A DNA stretch of 51,799 bases, taken from contig NZ_JFCA01000048.1 in NCBI RefSeq assembly GCF_000612585.1, forward strand, positions 1 to 51,799. Reading direction: 5' to 3'. Below are positions 1-8,534 of this stretch, piece by piece. Made by a program: the position numbers and the translations under genes. The notes below the pieces were generated by a model, which worked only from the letters and a program-made list of their open reading frames with translations, was not told the origin of the DNA and made no database searches. Each line of letters opens with the position of its first letter. Position 1 is the first letter of the stretch. The DNA comes from Pseudomonas sp. CHM02. GTDB lineage: Bacteria > Pseudomonadota > Gammaproteobacteria > Pseudomonadales > Pseudomonadaceae.

Positions 1-125
1 CGCGATGGCGCCGGTCCAGACACAACATTTCCCCAGATTAATCTCCTGTTAACCCCCCTCTGTTTAAACCATGGCCTGTGTGTAAACTTGCGGCCATTGG
101 CACAACCAAACAAAGGGAAACGGAG

Positions 126-632
126 ATGAGTGACGAATTGCGTTTAGGCAGGGAGCGGCGCTTTCTGGTGTTGCTGGGCATCATCTGCCTGGCGCTGATC
201 GGCGGTGCGCTGTACATGCAGGTGGTGCTGGGCGAGGCGCCATGCCCGCTGTGCATCCTGCAACGCTACGCCTTGTTGTTGATCGCGATCTTCGCGTTCA
301 TTGGCGCGGCCATGCGCACCAGAGGCGCCCTCACGCTGTTTGAAGGCCTGGTGATACTCAGCGCCCTCGGCGGGGTCGCGGCAGCCGGCCATCATGTGTA
401 CACCCAGTTCTTCCCCCAGGTCAGCTGCGGCATCGACGTGCTGCAACCCATCGTCGACGACCTGCCCCTGGCCAAGGTGTTCCCCCTGGGTTTCCAGGTC
501 GACGGCTTCTGCAGCACCCCGTACCCACCGATACTCGGCCTGTCCCTGGCACAGTGGGCGCTGGTCGCCTTCGTGTTGACGGTGATCCTGGTGCCACTGG
601 GCATCTACCGCAATCGCCATCCCAAAGCCTGA
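126..632 (+). CDS. dsbB: Disulfide bond formation protein B (DsbB)
   Basis: Inner-membrane quinone reductase family that reoxidises periplasmic DsbA and passes electrons to ubiquinone. The 168-residue product has four hydrophobic segments. The first periplasmic loop carries the redox pair C40-P-L-C43, and the second loop carries C101 and C129, the pattern expected for DsbB. An in-frame ATG lies 48 bases upstream, but ATG 126 is chosen because it follows a purine-rich GGGAAACGGAG and starts directly at a typical short cytoplasmic N-terminus. It stands alone before the cyo leader. Passing electrons to quinone fits with a quinol oxidase next door, although co-regulation is only an inference. Confidence 0.93.
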   Translation: MSDELRLGRERRFLVLLGIICLALIGGALYMQVVLGEAPCPLCILQRYALLLIAIFAFIGAAMRTRGALTLFEGLVILSALGGVAAAGHHVYTQFFPQVSCGIDVLQPIVDDLPLAKVFPLGFQVDGFCSTPYPPILGLSLAQWALVAFVLTVILVPLGIYRNRHPKA

Positions 633-649
633 AACCCGCCCCCACCTCC

Positions 650-690
650 TGTAGGCACGAGCAAGCGCGCTCCTGCAAGAGCGGGGCGTT
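650..690. repeat. Degenerate REP-like half site with small hairpin
   Basis: Just after dsbB, the stretch GTAGGCACGAGCAAGCGCGCTCCTGCA resembles a decayed Pseudomonas REP. It contains a 5-base stem (CGCTC/GAGCG, 668-683) followed a few bases later by five T residues, so it may also help end dsbB transcription. The match is weak. Confidence 0.4.
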
Positions 691-1433
691 TTTGCAGGTA
701 GGGATTTGTGAACGGAACGTGACGTCGGACAATTTCGGGTGCGCGCAGCGTGCGACATGTTGTCACACGGAAGCTGTCGCAGGACGTTTCTGACCCGCCA
801 AAACGCCGCTTGAATTTGCATAAAACGGTCAAGATGTGCTGTCAGTTCGTGGTGCTGGCGATCTCGCAAACCACACGCCGCGCCAGCGATTCCGTGATGT
901 CCGAATGCCTTGTTTTATGGGGGGTTGCATCGGTTTGGCATGCCCTTACGCGCTGTAAGGTCGGCCATGGATTGCCCAATAGCACGGCAATTTTTGTGGT
1001 TTTTGTTGAGAATCGAACGCGATAAGATCGCGAACCGTTGCAATAATGGTGAAGGATTATTGCTGTAATCGATAAAAATTATTTCTTTATCAGACATGGT
1101 TTATACATCGCTAGCTAACTACAATCGCCCGCACTGAATGTCCGGTGCTGTTCAATATTTGAGCACTGGAGCGGTCGAGGGGCAGATGGATGGCTCTGTG
1201 CGACCCCAAGGTTCCGGCAGCCTTTCAACTATCCGCACCAAATGGAATTGGTCTGTAACAAGGCCTTTAACCACGAAATCGAATAAGAACTCACCGCAGG
1301 TCCGTGAAACGCCCCTTTATGGCGTGATGGGCAGGCTCTTATTCAATCGAAGAGAAATGCCAACCCTTGGCAGGGTGAAGTGTTGGCGATCAAAACCCAA
1401 CTGCATTGCGCAAGCTGCTTTAGAGGTCGTGAG
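691..1433. promoter_or_regulatory. Long non-coding leader upstream of cyoA
   Basis: About 740 bases with no convincing gene. Two inverted repeats stand out. CGCGAT-AAG-ATCGCG lies at 1018-1032. GCAATAAT and ATTATTGC, separated by 8 bases, lie at 1040-1063. An AT-rich stretch with GATAAAAATT and CTTTATCAG follows at 1070-1095. The region most probably holds the cyo promoter and its regulator sites. No site for a named regulator could be assigned with confidence. Confidence 0.5.
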
Positions 1434-2375
1434 ATGAGTAAAAACAGGTACCCCCGATTACTAGGCTTTTTGCCGCTGCTTGGCATGATGTTAATGCTGG
1501 GAGGCTGCAAGTGGACCTTGATGGACCCGAAAGGACAGATCGGTCTGGATCAACGAAACCTGATCATCACTGCCACCCTGCTGATGCTGCTGGTCGTGGT
1601 CCCTGTGATCATCATGACCTTCGCCTTCGCCTGGAAATACCGCGCGTCGAACACCAGCGCGACCTACGCGCCGAAGTGGTCGCACTCCACCAAGATCGAA
1701 ATCGCGGTGTGGCTGGTTCCGATCCTCATCATCATCGCCCTGGGTTACATCACCTATAAGTCGACCCACGAGCTGGACCCGTACCGTCCGCTGGAGTCCG
1801 ACGTCAAGCCGATCAACATCGAAGTGGTCGCGCTGGACTGGAAGTGGCTGTTCATCTACCCGGACCAGGGTATCGCCACTGTCAACGAGATCAAGTTCCC
1901 GGAGAACACTCCGCTTAACTTCCGGATCACCTCCGACGCCGTGATGAACTCGTTCTTCATCCCAGCCCTGGGCGGTCAGATCTACGCGATGGCAGGCATG
2001 CAGACCCGACTGCACCTGATCGCCAACGAAAAAGCTGAAATGGAAGGCATCTCCGCGAACTACAGCGGCGCTGGCTTCACCGGCATGAAATTCAAAGCGA
2101 TCTCGACGAGCCAGGAAGATTTCAACGCCTGGGTAGCCGAAGTCAAGGCCGCACCTAAACAGCTTGATCAAGCTGAATACGATGCCCTGACCAAACCAAG
2201 CCAGAACAACCCAGTCGCCCTGTACTCCACGTATGAGCCGAACCTGTTTCAGAAAATCGTCGACAAGTACGAAGGTATGAAGCCAGGCAAGCCGGTCAAG
2301 CACGAGAAGAAAGAAGTGGCCGCGGTTGAAGGTTCTGACACGGGCTCGCATTCAACTGCTGGGGCAGAGGAGTAA
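1434..2375 (+). CDS. cyoA: Cytochrome bo3 ubiquinol oxidase subunit II (CyoA)
   Basis: Subunit II of the proton-pumping quinol oxidase, 313 residues. The N-terminus is a lipoprotein signal with lipobox L-G-G-C25, followed by two membrane helices (about residues 44-66 and 85-105) and a periplasmic cupredoxin-fold domain. The segment where cytochrome c oxidases carry the Cys and His ligands of CuA has no Cys here, which marks a quinol rather than a cytochrome c oxidase. ATG 1434 is preferred over the in-frame start at 1380 because it gives the canonical signal peptide. It is the first gene of cyoABCDE, with three bases between its stop and cyoB. Confidence 0.96.
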   Translation: MSKNRYPRLLGFLPLLGMMLMLGGCKWTLMDPKGQIGLDQRNLIITATLLMLLVVVPVIIMTFAFAWKYRASNTSATYAPKWSHSTKIEIAVWLVPILIIIALGYITYKSTHELDPYRPLESDVKPINIEVVALDWKWLFIYPDQGIATVNEIKFPENTPLNFRITSDAVMNSFFIPALGGQIYAMAGMQTRLHLIANEKAEMEGISANYSGAGFTGMKFKAISTSQEDFNAWVAEVKAAPKQLDQAEYDALTKPSQNNPVALYSTYEPNLFQKIVDKYEGMKPGKPVKHEKKEVAAVEGSDTGSHSTAGAEE

Positions 2376-2378
2376 ACG

Positions 2379-4397
2379 ATGTTTGGTAAATTAAGTTGGG
2401 ATGCGGTCCCGTTCCACGAGCCGATCGTAATGGTGACCATCGCCATGATCGCGCTGGGTGGTCTGGCACTCGTAGCGGGTATCACCTATTTCAAGAAGTG
2501 GTCCTACCTGTGGACCGAGTGGCTGACTTCGGTCGACCACAAGAAAATCGGCGTCATGTACGTCATCGTTGCCATGGTCATGCTGCTGCGTGGTTTTGCC
2601 GACGCCATCATGATGCGTACCCAGTTGGCCATGGCCACCGAGGGTTCGCCTGGCTACCTGCCACCTGAACACTATGACCAGATCTTCACCGCCCACGGTG
2701 TGATCATGATCATCTTCATGGCGATGCCATTCTTCACCGGCCTGATGAACCTTGCCTTGCCTCTGCAGATTGGTGCCCGTGACGTTGCCTACCCGTTCCT
2801 GAACTCCCTGAGCTTCTGGCTGCTGGTTTCCGGCGTGGTGCTGATCAACGTTTCCCTGGGCGTCGGCGAATTCGCCAAGACCGGTTGGGTTGCGTATCCG
2901 CCATTGTCGGGCATCCAGTACAGCCCTGGCGTGGGTGTGGACTACTACATCTGGGCGCTACAGTTATCAGGGCTCGGGACGACATTGACGGGGGTCAACT
3001 TCCTGGCCACCGTCCTGAAAATGCGCGCCCCTGGCATGAAACTGATGGACATGCCGATCTTCACCTGGACCTGCACCTGGGCAAACGTCCTGATCGTGGC
3101 TTCGTTCCCGATCCTGGCCGCTACCATGGCGCTGCTGTCGCTTGACCGTTACCTGGATTTCCACATTTTCACCAACGAACTTGGTGGCAATCCAATGATG
3201 TACGTGAACCTGTTCTGGGCATGGGGTCACCCTGAGGTGTACATCCTGATCCTGCCAGCGTTCGGTATCTTCTCCGAAGTGATCTCGACCTTTACCGGCA
3301 AGCGCCTGTTCGGTCACCACTCGATGGTTTATGCATCGGGCGCAATCTCCGTACTGGGCTTCATGGTGTGGCTGCACCACTTCTTCACCATGGGTTCGGG
3401 GGCCAGCGTCAACGCCTTCTTCGGCCTGGCGACGATGCTGATTTCCATCCCGACGGGGGTGAAGCTATTCAACTGGCTGTTCACCATCTACCACGGCCGT
3501 CTGCGTATCACCAGCCAGGTCCTGTGGACCCTGGGCTTCATGGTGACCTTCGCCATCGGCGGCATGACCGGCGTACTGCTGGCCATCCCGGGTGCTGACT
3601 TCGTACTGCACAACAGCCTGTTCGTGATCGCTCACTTCCACAACGTGATCATCGGTGGTGCTGTATTCGGTTACATCGCTGGTTTCAGCTTCTACTTCCC
3701 GAAAGCGTTCGGCTTCAAGCTGCACGAAGGTTGGGGCAAGGCTGCATTCTGGTTCTGGATCTCGGGCTTCTTCGTCGCGTTCATGCCGCTCTACGCACTG
3801 GGCTTCATGGGCATGACCCGTCGTCTGAACGCCACTACCAACCCTGAGTGGGTGCCGTACCTGTACGTCGCCATGTTCGGTGCGGTGATGATCGCTGTGG
3901 GTATCGCCTGCCAGCTGATCCAGCTGTACGTGAGTGTCCGTGACCGTAAGCAGAACGCTTGCGAATCCGGTGACCCATGGAATGGCCACACCCTGGAATG
4001 GTCGACTTCGTCGCCACCACCGTTCTACAACTTCGCCGTGATCCCTACTGCGAACACCATTGATGCGTTCACCGAAGCCAAGGAAGACGGTACTGCGTAC
4101 CAGCGACCTAAGCATTACGAACCGATCCACATGCCAAACAACACCGCCACTGGCGTGGTGATGGGTGCGCTGTTGACCGTGTTCGGTTTCGCGATGATCT
4201 GGCACATCTGGTGGCTGGCAATCGTGAGCCTGGTGGGCACCATCGGCTACTTCATTGTCCACGCTGCACGTGATGATCAAGGCTACATGGTGCCGGTCGA
4301 GACGATCGAACGCATCGAAGCCGAGCAACACGCTCGCCTGGTCGCCGAGAAGAAAATCCCGGCCAACCGTGTAGAAACCTCGTTGGAACAGGCTTAA
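2379..4397 (+). CDS. cyoB: Cytochrome bo3 ubiquinol oxidase subunit I (CyoB)
   Basis: Catalytic heme-copper subunit, 672 residues and many membrane helices. Known ligands fall at the same numbers as in the E. coli enzyme: H106 and H421 (low-spin heme b), H419 (heme o3), H284, H333 and H334 (CuB), with Y288 available for the His-Tyr cross-link. E286 (D-channel) and K362 (K-channel) are also present, so proton pumping should be intact. The product reduces oxygen to water with quinol electrons. The gene lies between cyoA and cyoC with three-base gaps, consistent with tight translational coupling. Confidence 0.98.
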   Translation: MFGKLSWDAVPFHEPIVMVTIAMIALGGLALVAGITYFKKWSYLWTEWLTSVDHKKIGVMYVIVAMVMLLRGFADAIMMRTQLAMATEGSPGYLPPEHYDQIFTAHGVIMIIFMAMPFFTGLMNLALPLQIGARDVAYPFLNSLSFWLLVSGVVLINVSLGVGEFAKTGWVAYPPLSGIQYSPGVGVDYYIWALQLSGLGTTLTGVNFLATVLKMRAPGMKLMDMPIFTWTCTWANVLIVASFPILAATMALLSLDRYLDFHIFTNELGGNPMMYVNLFWAWGHPEVYILILPAFGIFSEVISTFTGKRLFGHHSMVYASGAISVLGFMVWLHHFFTMGSGASVNAFFGLATMLISIPTGVKLFNWLFTIYHGRLRITSQVLWTLGFMVTFAIGGMTGVLLAIPGADFVLHNSLFVIAHFHNVIIGGAVFGYIAGFSFYFPKAFGFKLHEGWGKAAFWFWISGFFVAFMPLYALGFMGMTRRLNATTNPEWVPYLYVAMFGAVMIAVGIACQLIQLYVSVRDRKQNACESGDPWNGHTLEWSTSSPPPFYNFAVIPTANTIDAFTEAKEDGTAYQRPKHYEPIHMPNNTATGVVMGALLTVFGFAMIWHIWWLAIVSLVGTIGYFIVHAARDDQGYMVPVETIERIEAEQHARLVAEKKIPANRVETSLEQA

Positions 4398-4400
4398 ACC

Positions 4401-5027
4401 ATGTCGAACTTAGTGACCAATGCTGGACACGCCCATGTCGATGACCATGGGCACGATGACCATCACCACGACTCGGGGCCGATGACCGTTTTCGGTTTCT
4501 GGCTCTACCTGATGACCGACTGCATCTTGTTTGCGTCGATCTTCGCGGTGTACGCGGTACTGGTAAACAACGTAGCGGGTGGCCCGTCGGGCCACGACAT
4601 CTTCGAACTGCCTTACGTGCTCGGCGAAACCGCCTTGCTGTTGTTCAGTTCGATCACCTACGGCTTCGCCATGTTGGCCTTCTACAAGGGCAACAAGAAA
4701 GGCGTACTGAGCTGGTTGGCACTGACCTTCCTGTTCGGCCTGGGCTTCATCGGCATGGAGATCAACGAGTTCCACCTGCTGATCTCCGAAGGCTACGGCC
4801 CGCACCGTTCCGGCTTCCTGTCTGCGTTCTTCACGCTGGTAGGCACCCACGGTCTGCACGTAACTGCCGGCCTGCTGTGGATGGCGGTGATGATGTATCA
4901 GGTCAATAAACACGGCCTGACCAACACCAACAAGACTCGCCTGAGCTGCCTGAGCCTGTTCTGGCACTTCCTGGACGTGGTCTGGATCTGCGTCTTCACC
5001 GTTGTTTACCTGATGGGGACTCTGTAA
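4401..5027 (+). CDS. cyoC: Cytochrome bo3 ubiquinol oxidase subunit III (CyoC)
   Basis: Heme-copper oxidase subunit III family, 208 residues with five predicted membrane helices and no prosthetic group. It supports assembly and stability of the oxidase. The first 27 residues are rich in His and Asp (H-A-H-V-D-D-H-G-H-D-D-H-H-H-D), a cytoplasmic tail often seen in this family and a possible metal-binding stretch. Its stop TAA shares its last base with the cyoD start codon, so the two genes are coupled. Confidence 0.96.
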   Translation: MSNLVTNAGHAHVDDHGHDDHHHDSGPMTVFGFWLYLMTDCILFASIFAVYAVLVNNVAGGPSGHDIFELPYVLGETALLLFSSITYGFAMLAFYKGNKKGVLSWLALTFLFGLGFIGMEINEFHLLISEGYGPHRSGFLSAFFTLVGTHGLHVTAGLLWMAVMMYQVNKHGLTNTNKTRLSCLSLFWHFLDVVWICVFTVVYLMGTL

Positions 5028-5368
5028 TGGCTAACGCACACTCCCATGACCATGACAGCCACGATGCGAGCCACGGCAGCGTTAAGTCGTATGCCATCGG
5101 CTTCATCCTGTCGGTAATCCTGACGCTCATCCCGTTCGGTCTGGTGATGTACCCGACCCTGCCGAAGTCGATCACCTTGATGATCGTGCTGGCGTTCGCG
5201 GTGATTCAGGTTCTGGTTCACCTGGTGTACTTCCTGCACCTGGACCGCTCTAAAGAGCAGCGCGACAACGTGATTGCGTTCGTGTTCGCAGGTCTTGTGA
5301 TCCTGCTGCTGGTTGGCCTGTCGATATGGATCATGTTCAGCATCCATACGTTCATGATGGCGAAGTGA
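5027..5368 (+). CDS. cyoD: Cytochrome bo3 ubiquinol oxidase subunit IV (CyoD)
   Basis: Small accessory subunit, 113 residues, with three membrane helices after a His/Asp-rich start (M-A-N-A-H-S-H-D-H-D-S-H-D). It belongs to the COX4 pro family, which assists CuB insertion and assembly of subunit I. The start codon overlaps the cyoC stop in the arrangement TAATG. Length and position agree with the canonical fourth cyo gene. Confidence 0.95.
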   Translation: MANAHSHDHDSHDASHGSVKSYAIGFILSVILTLIPFGLVMYPTLPKSITLMIVLAFAVIQVLVHLVYFLHLDRSKEQRDNVIAFVFAGLVILLLVGLSIWIMFSIHTFMMAK

Positions 5369-5379
5369 GGTAAGACCCG

Positions 5380-6267
5380 ATGTCGCTTAAGCACTTTATC
5401 CAAATCACCAAACCGGGGATCATTTTCGGTAACGTGCTTTCTGTGGCGGGCGGTTTCTTCCTGGCCTCCAAGGGACATGTCGATCTGGCCATCTTCCTGG
5501 CTGCAATGATCGGCACATCCCTGGTGGTAGCTTCCGGTTGTGTGTTCAACAACTGCATCGACCGTGACATCGATATCAAGATGGAGCGCACCAAGAATCG
5601 TGTGCTGGTCCAGGGCCTCATCTCCCTGAAGCTGGCACTGATCTACGCGACCGTCCTCGGTGTTGCCGGCGTGGCGTTGTTGTACAAGGTGGCCAACCCG
5701 CTGGCGGCGCTGTTTGCCGTGATCGGCTTTGTCATCTATGTCGGCCTCTACAGCCTGTACCTCAAGCGCAAGTCGGTTCACGGCACGCTGGTGGGCAGTC
5801 TGTCGGGGGCGATGCCGCCGGTGATTGGTTATGTGGCTGTGACCAATAGCTTCGACATGGCCGCGCTGACGCTACTGGTGATGTTCAGCCTGTGGCAGAT
5901 GCCGCATTCGTACGCCATCGCGATTTTTCGCTTCAATGACTACCTGGCTGCTTCGATTCCGGTCCTGCCGGTAAAACGTGGCATCCAGGTCGCCAAGAAA
6001 CACATCCTGCTGTACATCCTGGCCTTCCTCGTGGCGACCTTGATGTTGACCTTCAGTGGTTACGCCGGCATGAGCTACCTTGCCGTCGCCGCGGCCATGG
6101 GCATGTACTGGTTGTACATGGCCTGGACCGGCTACAAGGCGGTGGACGACACCGTCTGGGCGCGCAAGCTGTTCGTGTTCTCGATCTTCACTATCACCGC
6201 GCTCAGCGTGATGATGTCCCTGGATTTCCAAGTGCCGAAAGAGCTGTTGCTGACCTACGCTCACTGA
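5380..6267 (+). CDS. cyoE: Protoheme IX farnesyltransferase (heme O synthase, CyoE)
   Basis: UbiA-superfamily membrane prenyltransferase that adds farnesyl to heme B, giving the heme O used in the CyoB binuclear centre. The 295-residue product has about seven to nine helices. Its first Asp-rich motif is N-N-C-I-D-R-D-I-D followed by K-M-E-R-T-K-N-R, typical for binding the Mg-pyrophosphate of the prenyl donor. It is the last gene of the operon, 11 bases after cyoD, and is followed by an intrinsic terminator. Confidence 0.97.
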   Translation: MSLKHFIQITKPGIIFGNVLSVAGGFFLASKGHVDLAIFLAAMIGTSLVVASGCVFNNCIDRDIDIKMERTKNRVLVQGLISLKLALIYATVLGVAGVALLYKVANPLAALFAVIGFVIYVGLYSLYLKRKSVHGTLVGSLSGAMPPVIGYVAVTNSFDMAALTLLVMFSLWQMPHSYAIAIFRFNDYLAASIPVLPVKRGIQVAKKHILLYILAFLVATLMLTFSGYAGMSYLAVAAAMGMYWLYMAWTGYKAVDDTVWARKLFVFSIFTITALSVMMSLDFQVPKELLLTYAH

Positions 6268-6281
6268 GTGGTCCCGCAGTG

Positions 6282-6318
6282 AAAAAGCCCCGCCTTCGAG
6301 AGAAGCGCGGGGCTTTTT
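6282..6318 (+). terminator. Intrinsic terminator of cyoABCDE
   Basis: AAAAAGCCCCGC (6282-6293) pairs perfectly with GCGGGGCTTTTT (6307-6318) across a 13-base loop. The T-run follows the GC-rich stem directly. It sits 15 bases after the cyoE stop. Confidence 0.93.
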
Positions 6319-6412
6319 CTTGGGCGCGGGTTTAAATTCGCGGACGCATTTCTCGTCATACCCCTCTGTACGTGCCGTGCGAATCCATCCCCCGCCAACA
6401 AGGAGTTGCCAC

Positions 6413-7510
6413 ATGGTCAGCGTTAGTCGTCGGTCCCTTATCGCCCTGGGCGCAGCCCTGCCATTGCTGGGGCGCCTCGATTGGGCCGTCGCCAGCCCGC
6501 CGCTGACCGAGACTGACAAGGTGCTGCTCAACTACAACGAAAGCCCCTACGGGCCCTCACAGGCCGCCCGTGAGGCGATGCAACAGGGCATCGCCACGTC
6601 CGGGCGTTATCCCTACAAACACATGTACGCCCTGGCGGCGCTGTTTGCCCAGCAGCAGGGCTTATCGGAAGAGCAGGTGGCGGTGTTTTCGGGCTCCATG
6701 GCGGCCCTGCGCTATGCCGTCCTGGCATTCACCAGCGAAACCCGCGGGCTGGTGATGGCCACGCCGTCCTACGAAGTGCCGCGCCAGGCGGCGGAGTCGA
6801 ACAAGGCACCGGTGCGTGAAGTGGACCTCAATGCCGACCACGGCCACGATATCCCGGCCATGCTCGCCGCCGACTCCAATGCTGGCATGTTGTACCTGTG
6901 CAACCCCAACAACCCCACCGGTACCATCACGCCCATCGACGCTGTCCGCCAGGCATTGGCGAACAAACCCAAAGGCAGCGTGCTGGTGGTGGACGAGGCC
7001 TATATCGACTTCGCTGACGTGCCCAGCGTCGTCAGTTGGGTCAAGGACCACGACGACCTGCTGGTGCTGCGCACCTTCTCGAAAGTCTACGGTATGGCCG
7101 GCGCCCGCCTGGGCTTGGCGATCGGCCACCCGACGCTGCTGGAGCGGCTGGCCGTGTTTGGCGGCGATAACGTCCCGGCAGCCACCACCTTGCTCGGCGG
7201 CCTCGCCAGCCTGGAAGACGTGAAGCTGCTGCCGCAACGCAAGGCACTCAATCAACAACTGCGCGATGAGACCGTGGCCTGGCTGAAGGGGCGTGGGTTC
7301 ACCTGCACGGCGTCACAGGCCAACTGTTTCATGATCGACGTGAAACAACCGGCGGAGCAGGTAGTCGAGACACTGGCGGCGCAAGGCGTGCTGATCGGCC
7401 GGGTGTGGAAAAACTGGCCACAGTGGGTGCGGGTGACGGTGGGGAACAAGCGGGAGATGGCGCGGTTCCGGGAGGTGTTTGCGCAATTTGACACCACGAA
7501 ACAATTGTAG
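6413..7510 (+). CDS. Exported HisC-like PLP aminotransferase
   Basis: Fold-type I PLP enzyme resembling histidinol-phosphate aminotransferase, 365 residues. Visible motifs are N-x-N-E-S-P-Y-G-P near residue 41, the C-N-P-N-N-P-T-G stretch at 163-170, D-E-A-Y-I-D-F at 194-200 and the lysine expected to bind PLP, K224, in T-F-S-K-V-Y-G. Unlike cytosolic HisC it begins with S-R-R-S-L-I followed by a hydrophobic stretch and A-V-A-S, which looks like a twin-arginine (Tat) export signal. That would allow folding with PLP before export. ATG 6413 is chosen for the AAGGAG ahead of it; a longer frame reaches 6320 without one. No his genes are near, so the substrate is unknown. Its TAG stop lies inside the following REP. 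Confidence 0.82.
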   Translation: MVSVSRRSLIALGAALPLLGRLDWAVASPPLTETDKVLLNYNESPYGPSQAAREAMQQGIATSGRYPYKHMYALAALFAQQQGLSEEQVAVFSGSMAALRYAVLAFTSETRGLVMATPSYEVPRQAAESNKAPVREVDLNADHGHDIPAMLAADSNAGMLYLCNPNNPTGTITPIDAVRQALANKPKGSVLVVDEAYIDFADVPSVVSWVKDHDDLLVLRTFSKVYGMAGARLGLAIGHPTLLERLAVFGGDNVPAATTLLGGLASLEDVKLLPQRKALNQQLRDETVAWLKGRGFTCTASQANCFMIDVKQPAEQVVETLAAQGVLIGRVWKNWPQWVRVTVGNKREMARFREVFAQFDTTKQL

Positions 7511-7593
7511 GAGCCGGCTTGCCGGCGATGCAGGCACCTCGGTGTGTCATGGCTACCGAGGTGATGCGATCGCCGGCAAGCCGGCTCCTGCAA
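7507..7593. repeat. REPIN (paired inverted REP elements)
   Basis: GTAGGAGCCGGCTTGCCGGCGAT at 7507-7529 is repeated in inverse orientation at 7569-7591. The two are separated by a short spacer that itself contains CACCTCGGT/ACCGAGGTG. Such paired REPs (REPINs) are common in fluorescent pseudomonads and are mobilised by RAYT transposases. No RAYT gene is in the window. The left arm supplies the stop codon of the preceding gene. Confidence 0.87.
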
Positions 7594-7599
7594 TGTGGG

Positions 7600-8319
7600 T
7601 TACTGCTGCGCGATGCTGTACCCATCAAACGCCGTCTGCTGCTGCAACGCAGTGATCACGCTCTTGCGGCTCAGCGGTTGTTCCGCGCCTGAGTTATCCA
7701 CAAAGCTCTCTGCTTCCAGCTCCGCTTCATCGCCTTCACCCACAAAGCTGAAACCCAGGAACTCGAACGCCTCGCGGTCGACGTTCAGCTTCGAGCGTGG
7801 TGTGCGCAGGGGCAGGGTGACGCTGATGCCATCCTTGCTGATCACAAACACCTCGGCTTCTTTCTTGGGCCGAGAGGCCTTGCTCTTGCCGGCGCTTGGG
7901 TTGCTGATGGCCTGGTGGCTCTGGTTCAGCACTTTCAATGCCAGGCCGTAGACCAGTTCCTGGAACTCTGGGTCGTCCTTGAAACTGGACAGGATGCGGC
8001 TGATCGAAAACTGGCTGCTGAGGTTTTCCAGCGCAGCGTTATCGGCAGCCTCGGCGTCCTTCAATTGCTTGAGCTGGCCCATCAGGTCGTAAGCCTTGTC
8101 GTCGTCGAAGGCATCGTGGGCCTGGCGGATGGCCACGCGCAGTTCACGGATCTGGTCGCTCTCTTTGGACGTGTGGAAAGCGTCCAGCACCATCTCGCTG
8201 ATGATCTTGGCCGCTGGCAGATGCTGTGAAAGATTGATGGCGTTTTCGTATTCGGCTTTGGATTGCAACGCGACTACGGATTCTTCGGTGGCGGATTTTT
8301 CGGTGTAAGAATCGGACAT
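7600..8319 (-). CDS. Acidic protein of unknown function
   Basis: A 239-residue protein that I do not recognise. It is acidic and predicted mostly helical over residues 20-130, with a Lys/Ser-rich linker around 145-155 (G-K-S-K-A-S-R-P-K-K). A C-terminal part follows, containing V-F-V-I-S-K-D-G-I-S-V-T-L-P-L and F-E-F-L-G-F. There is no signal peptide, membrane segment or catalytic motif, so it should be cytoplasmic. It is transcribed alone, convergent with the HisC-like gene and separated from it by the REPIN. Codon use matches its neighbours, which favours a resident gene. Confidence 0.78.
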   Translation of the reverse strand: MSDSYTEKSATEESVVALQSKAEYENAINLSQHLPAAKIISEMVLDAFHTSKESDQIRELRVAIRQAHDAFDDDKAYDLMGQLKQLKDAEAADNAALENLSSQFSISRILSSFKDDPEFQELVYGLALKVLNQSHQAISNPSAGKSKASRPKKEAEVFVISKDGISVTLPLRTPRSKLNVDREAFEFLGFSFVGEGDEAELEAESFVDNSGAEQPLSRKSVITALQQQTAFDGYSIAQQ

Positions 8320-8534
8320 TGAAATTTCACTACTTCAGTAAACGAGGACAAAAAAGCGTCGGGCATTTTCAGCGGGGAGGGAGGTCAGGTCAAGGCAGCA
8401 CAATGCCCTCGGGGTTCGGGCGACTGCATTGCCAGCCATATCGCCGAGCAAGGCAAGGCGATGGCCGGCGGTTTGTCGACGGGCTTTCACGAGAAATTCC
8501 TGCTGGGCAGGACGGCAAAACCCGTCGATGCGTG

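Noticed and set aside
1138..1437. Open frame of 99 codons before cyoA
   Set aside because: There is no ribosome binding site, no recognisable protein pattern, and it runs through the likely promoter and leader.
1434..5368. Cytochrome c oxidase (aa3-type) operon
   Set aside because: Subunit II has no CuA Cys ligands, the gene order is cyoABCDE, and CyoB ligand numbering matches the quinol oxidase, so this is a bo3 quinol oxidase.
7507..7593. Intrinsic terminator after the HisC-like gene
   Set aside because: The arms match the REP consensus and no T-run follows; it is a REPIN, although it may slow transcription.
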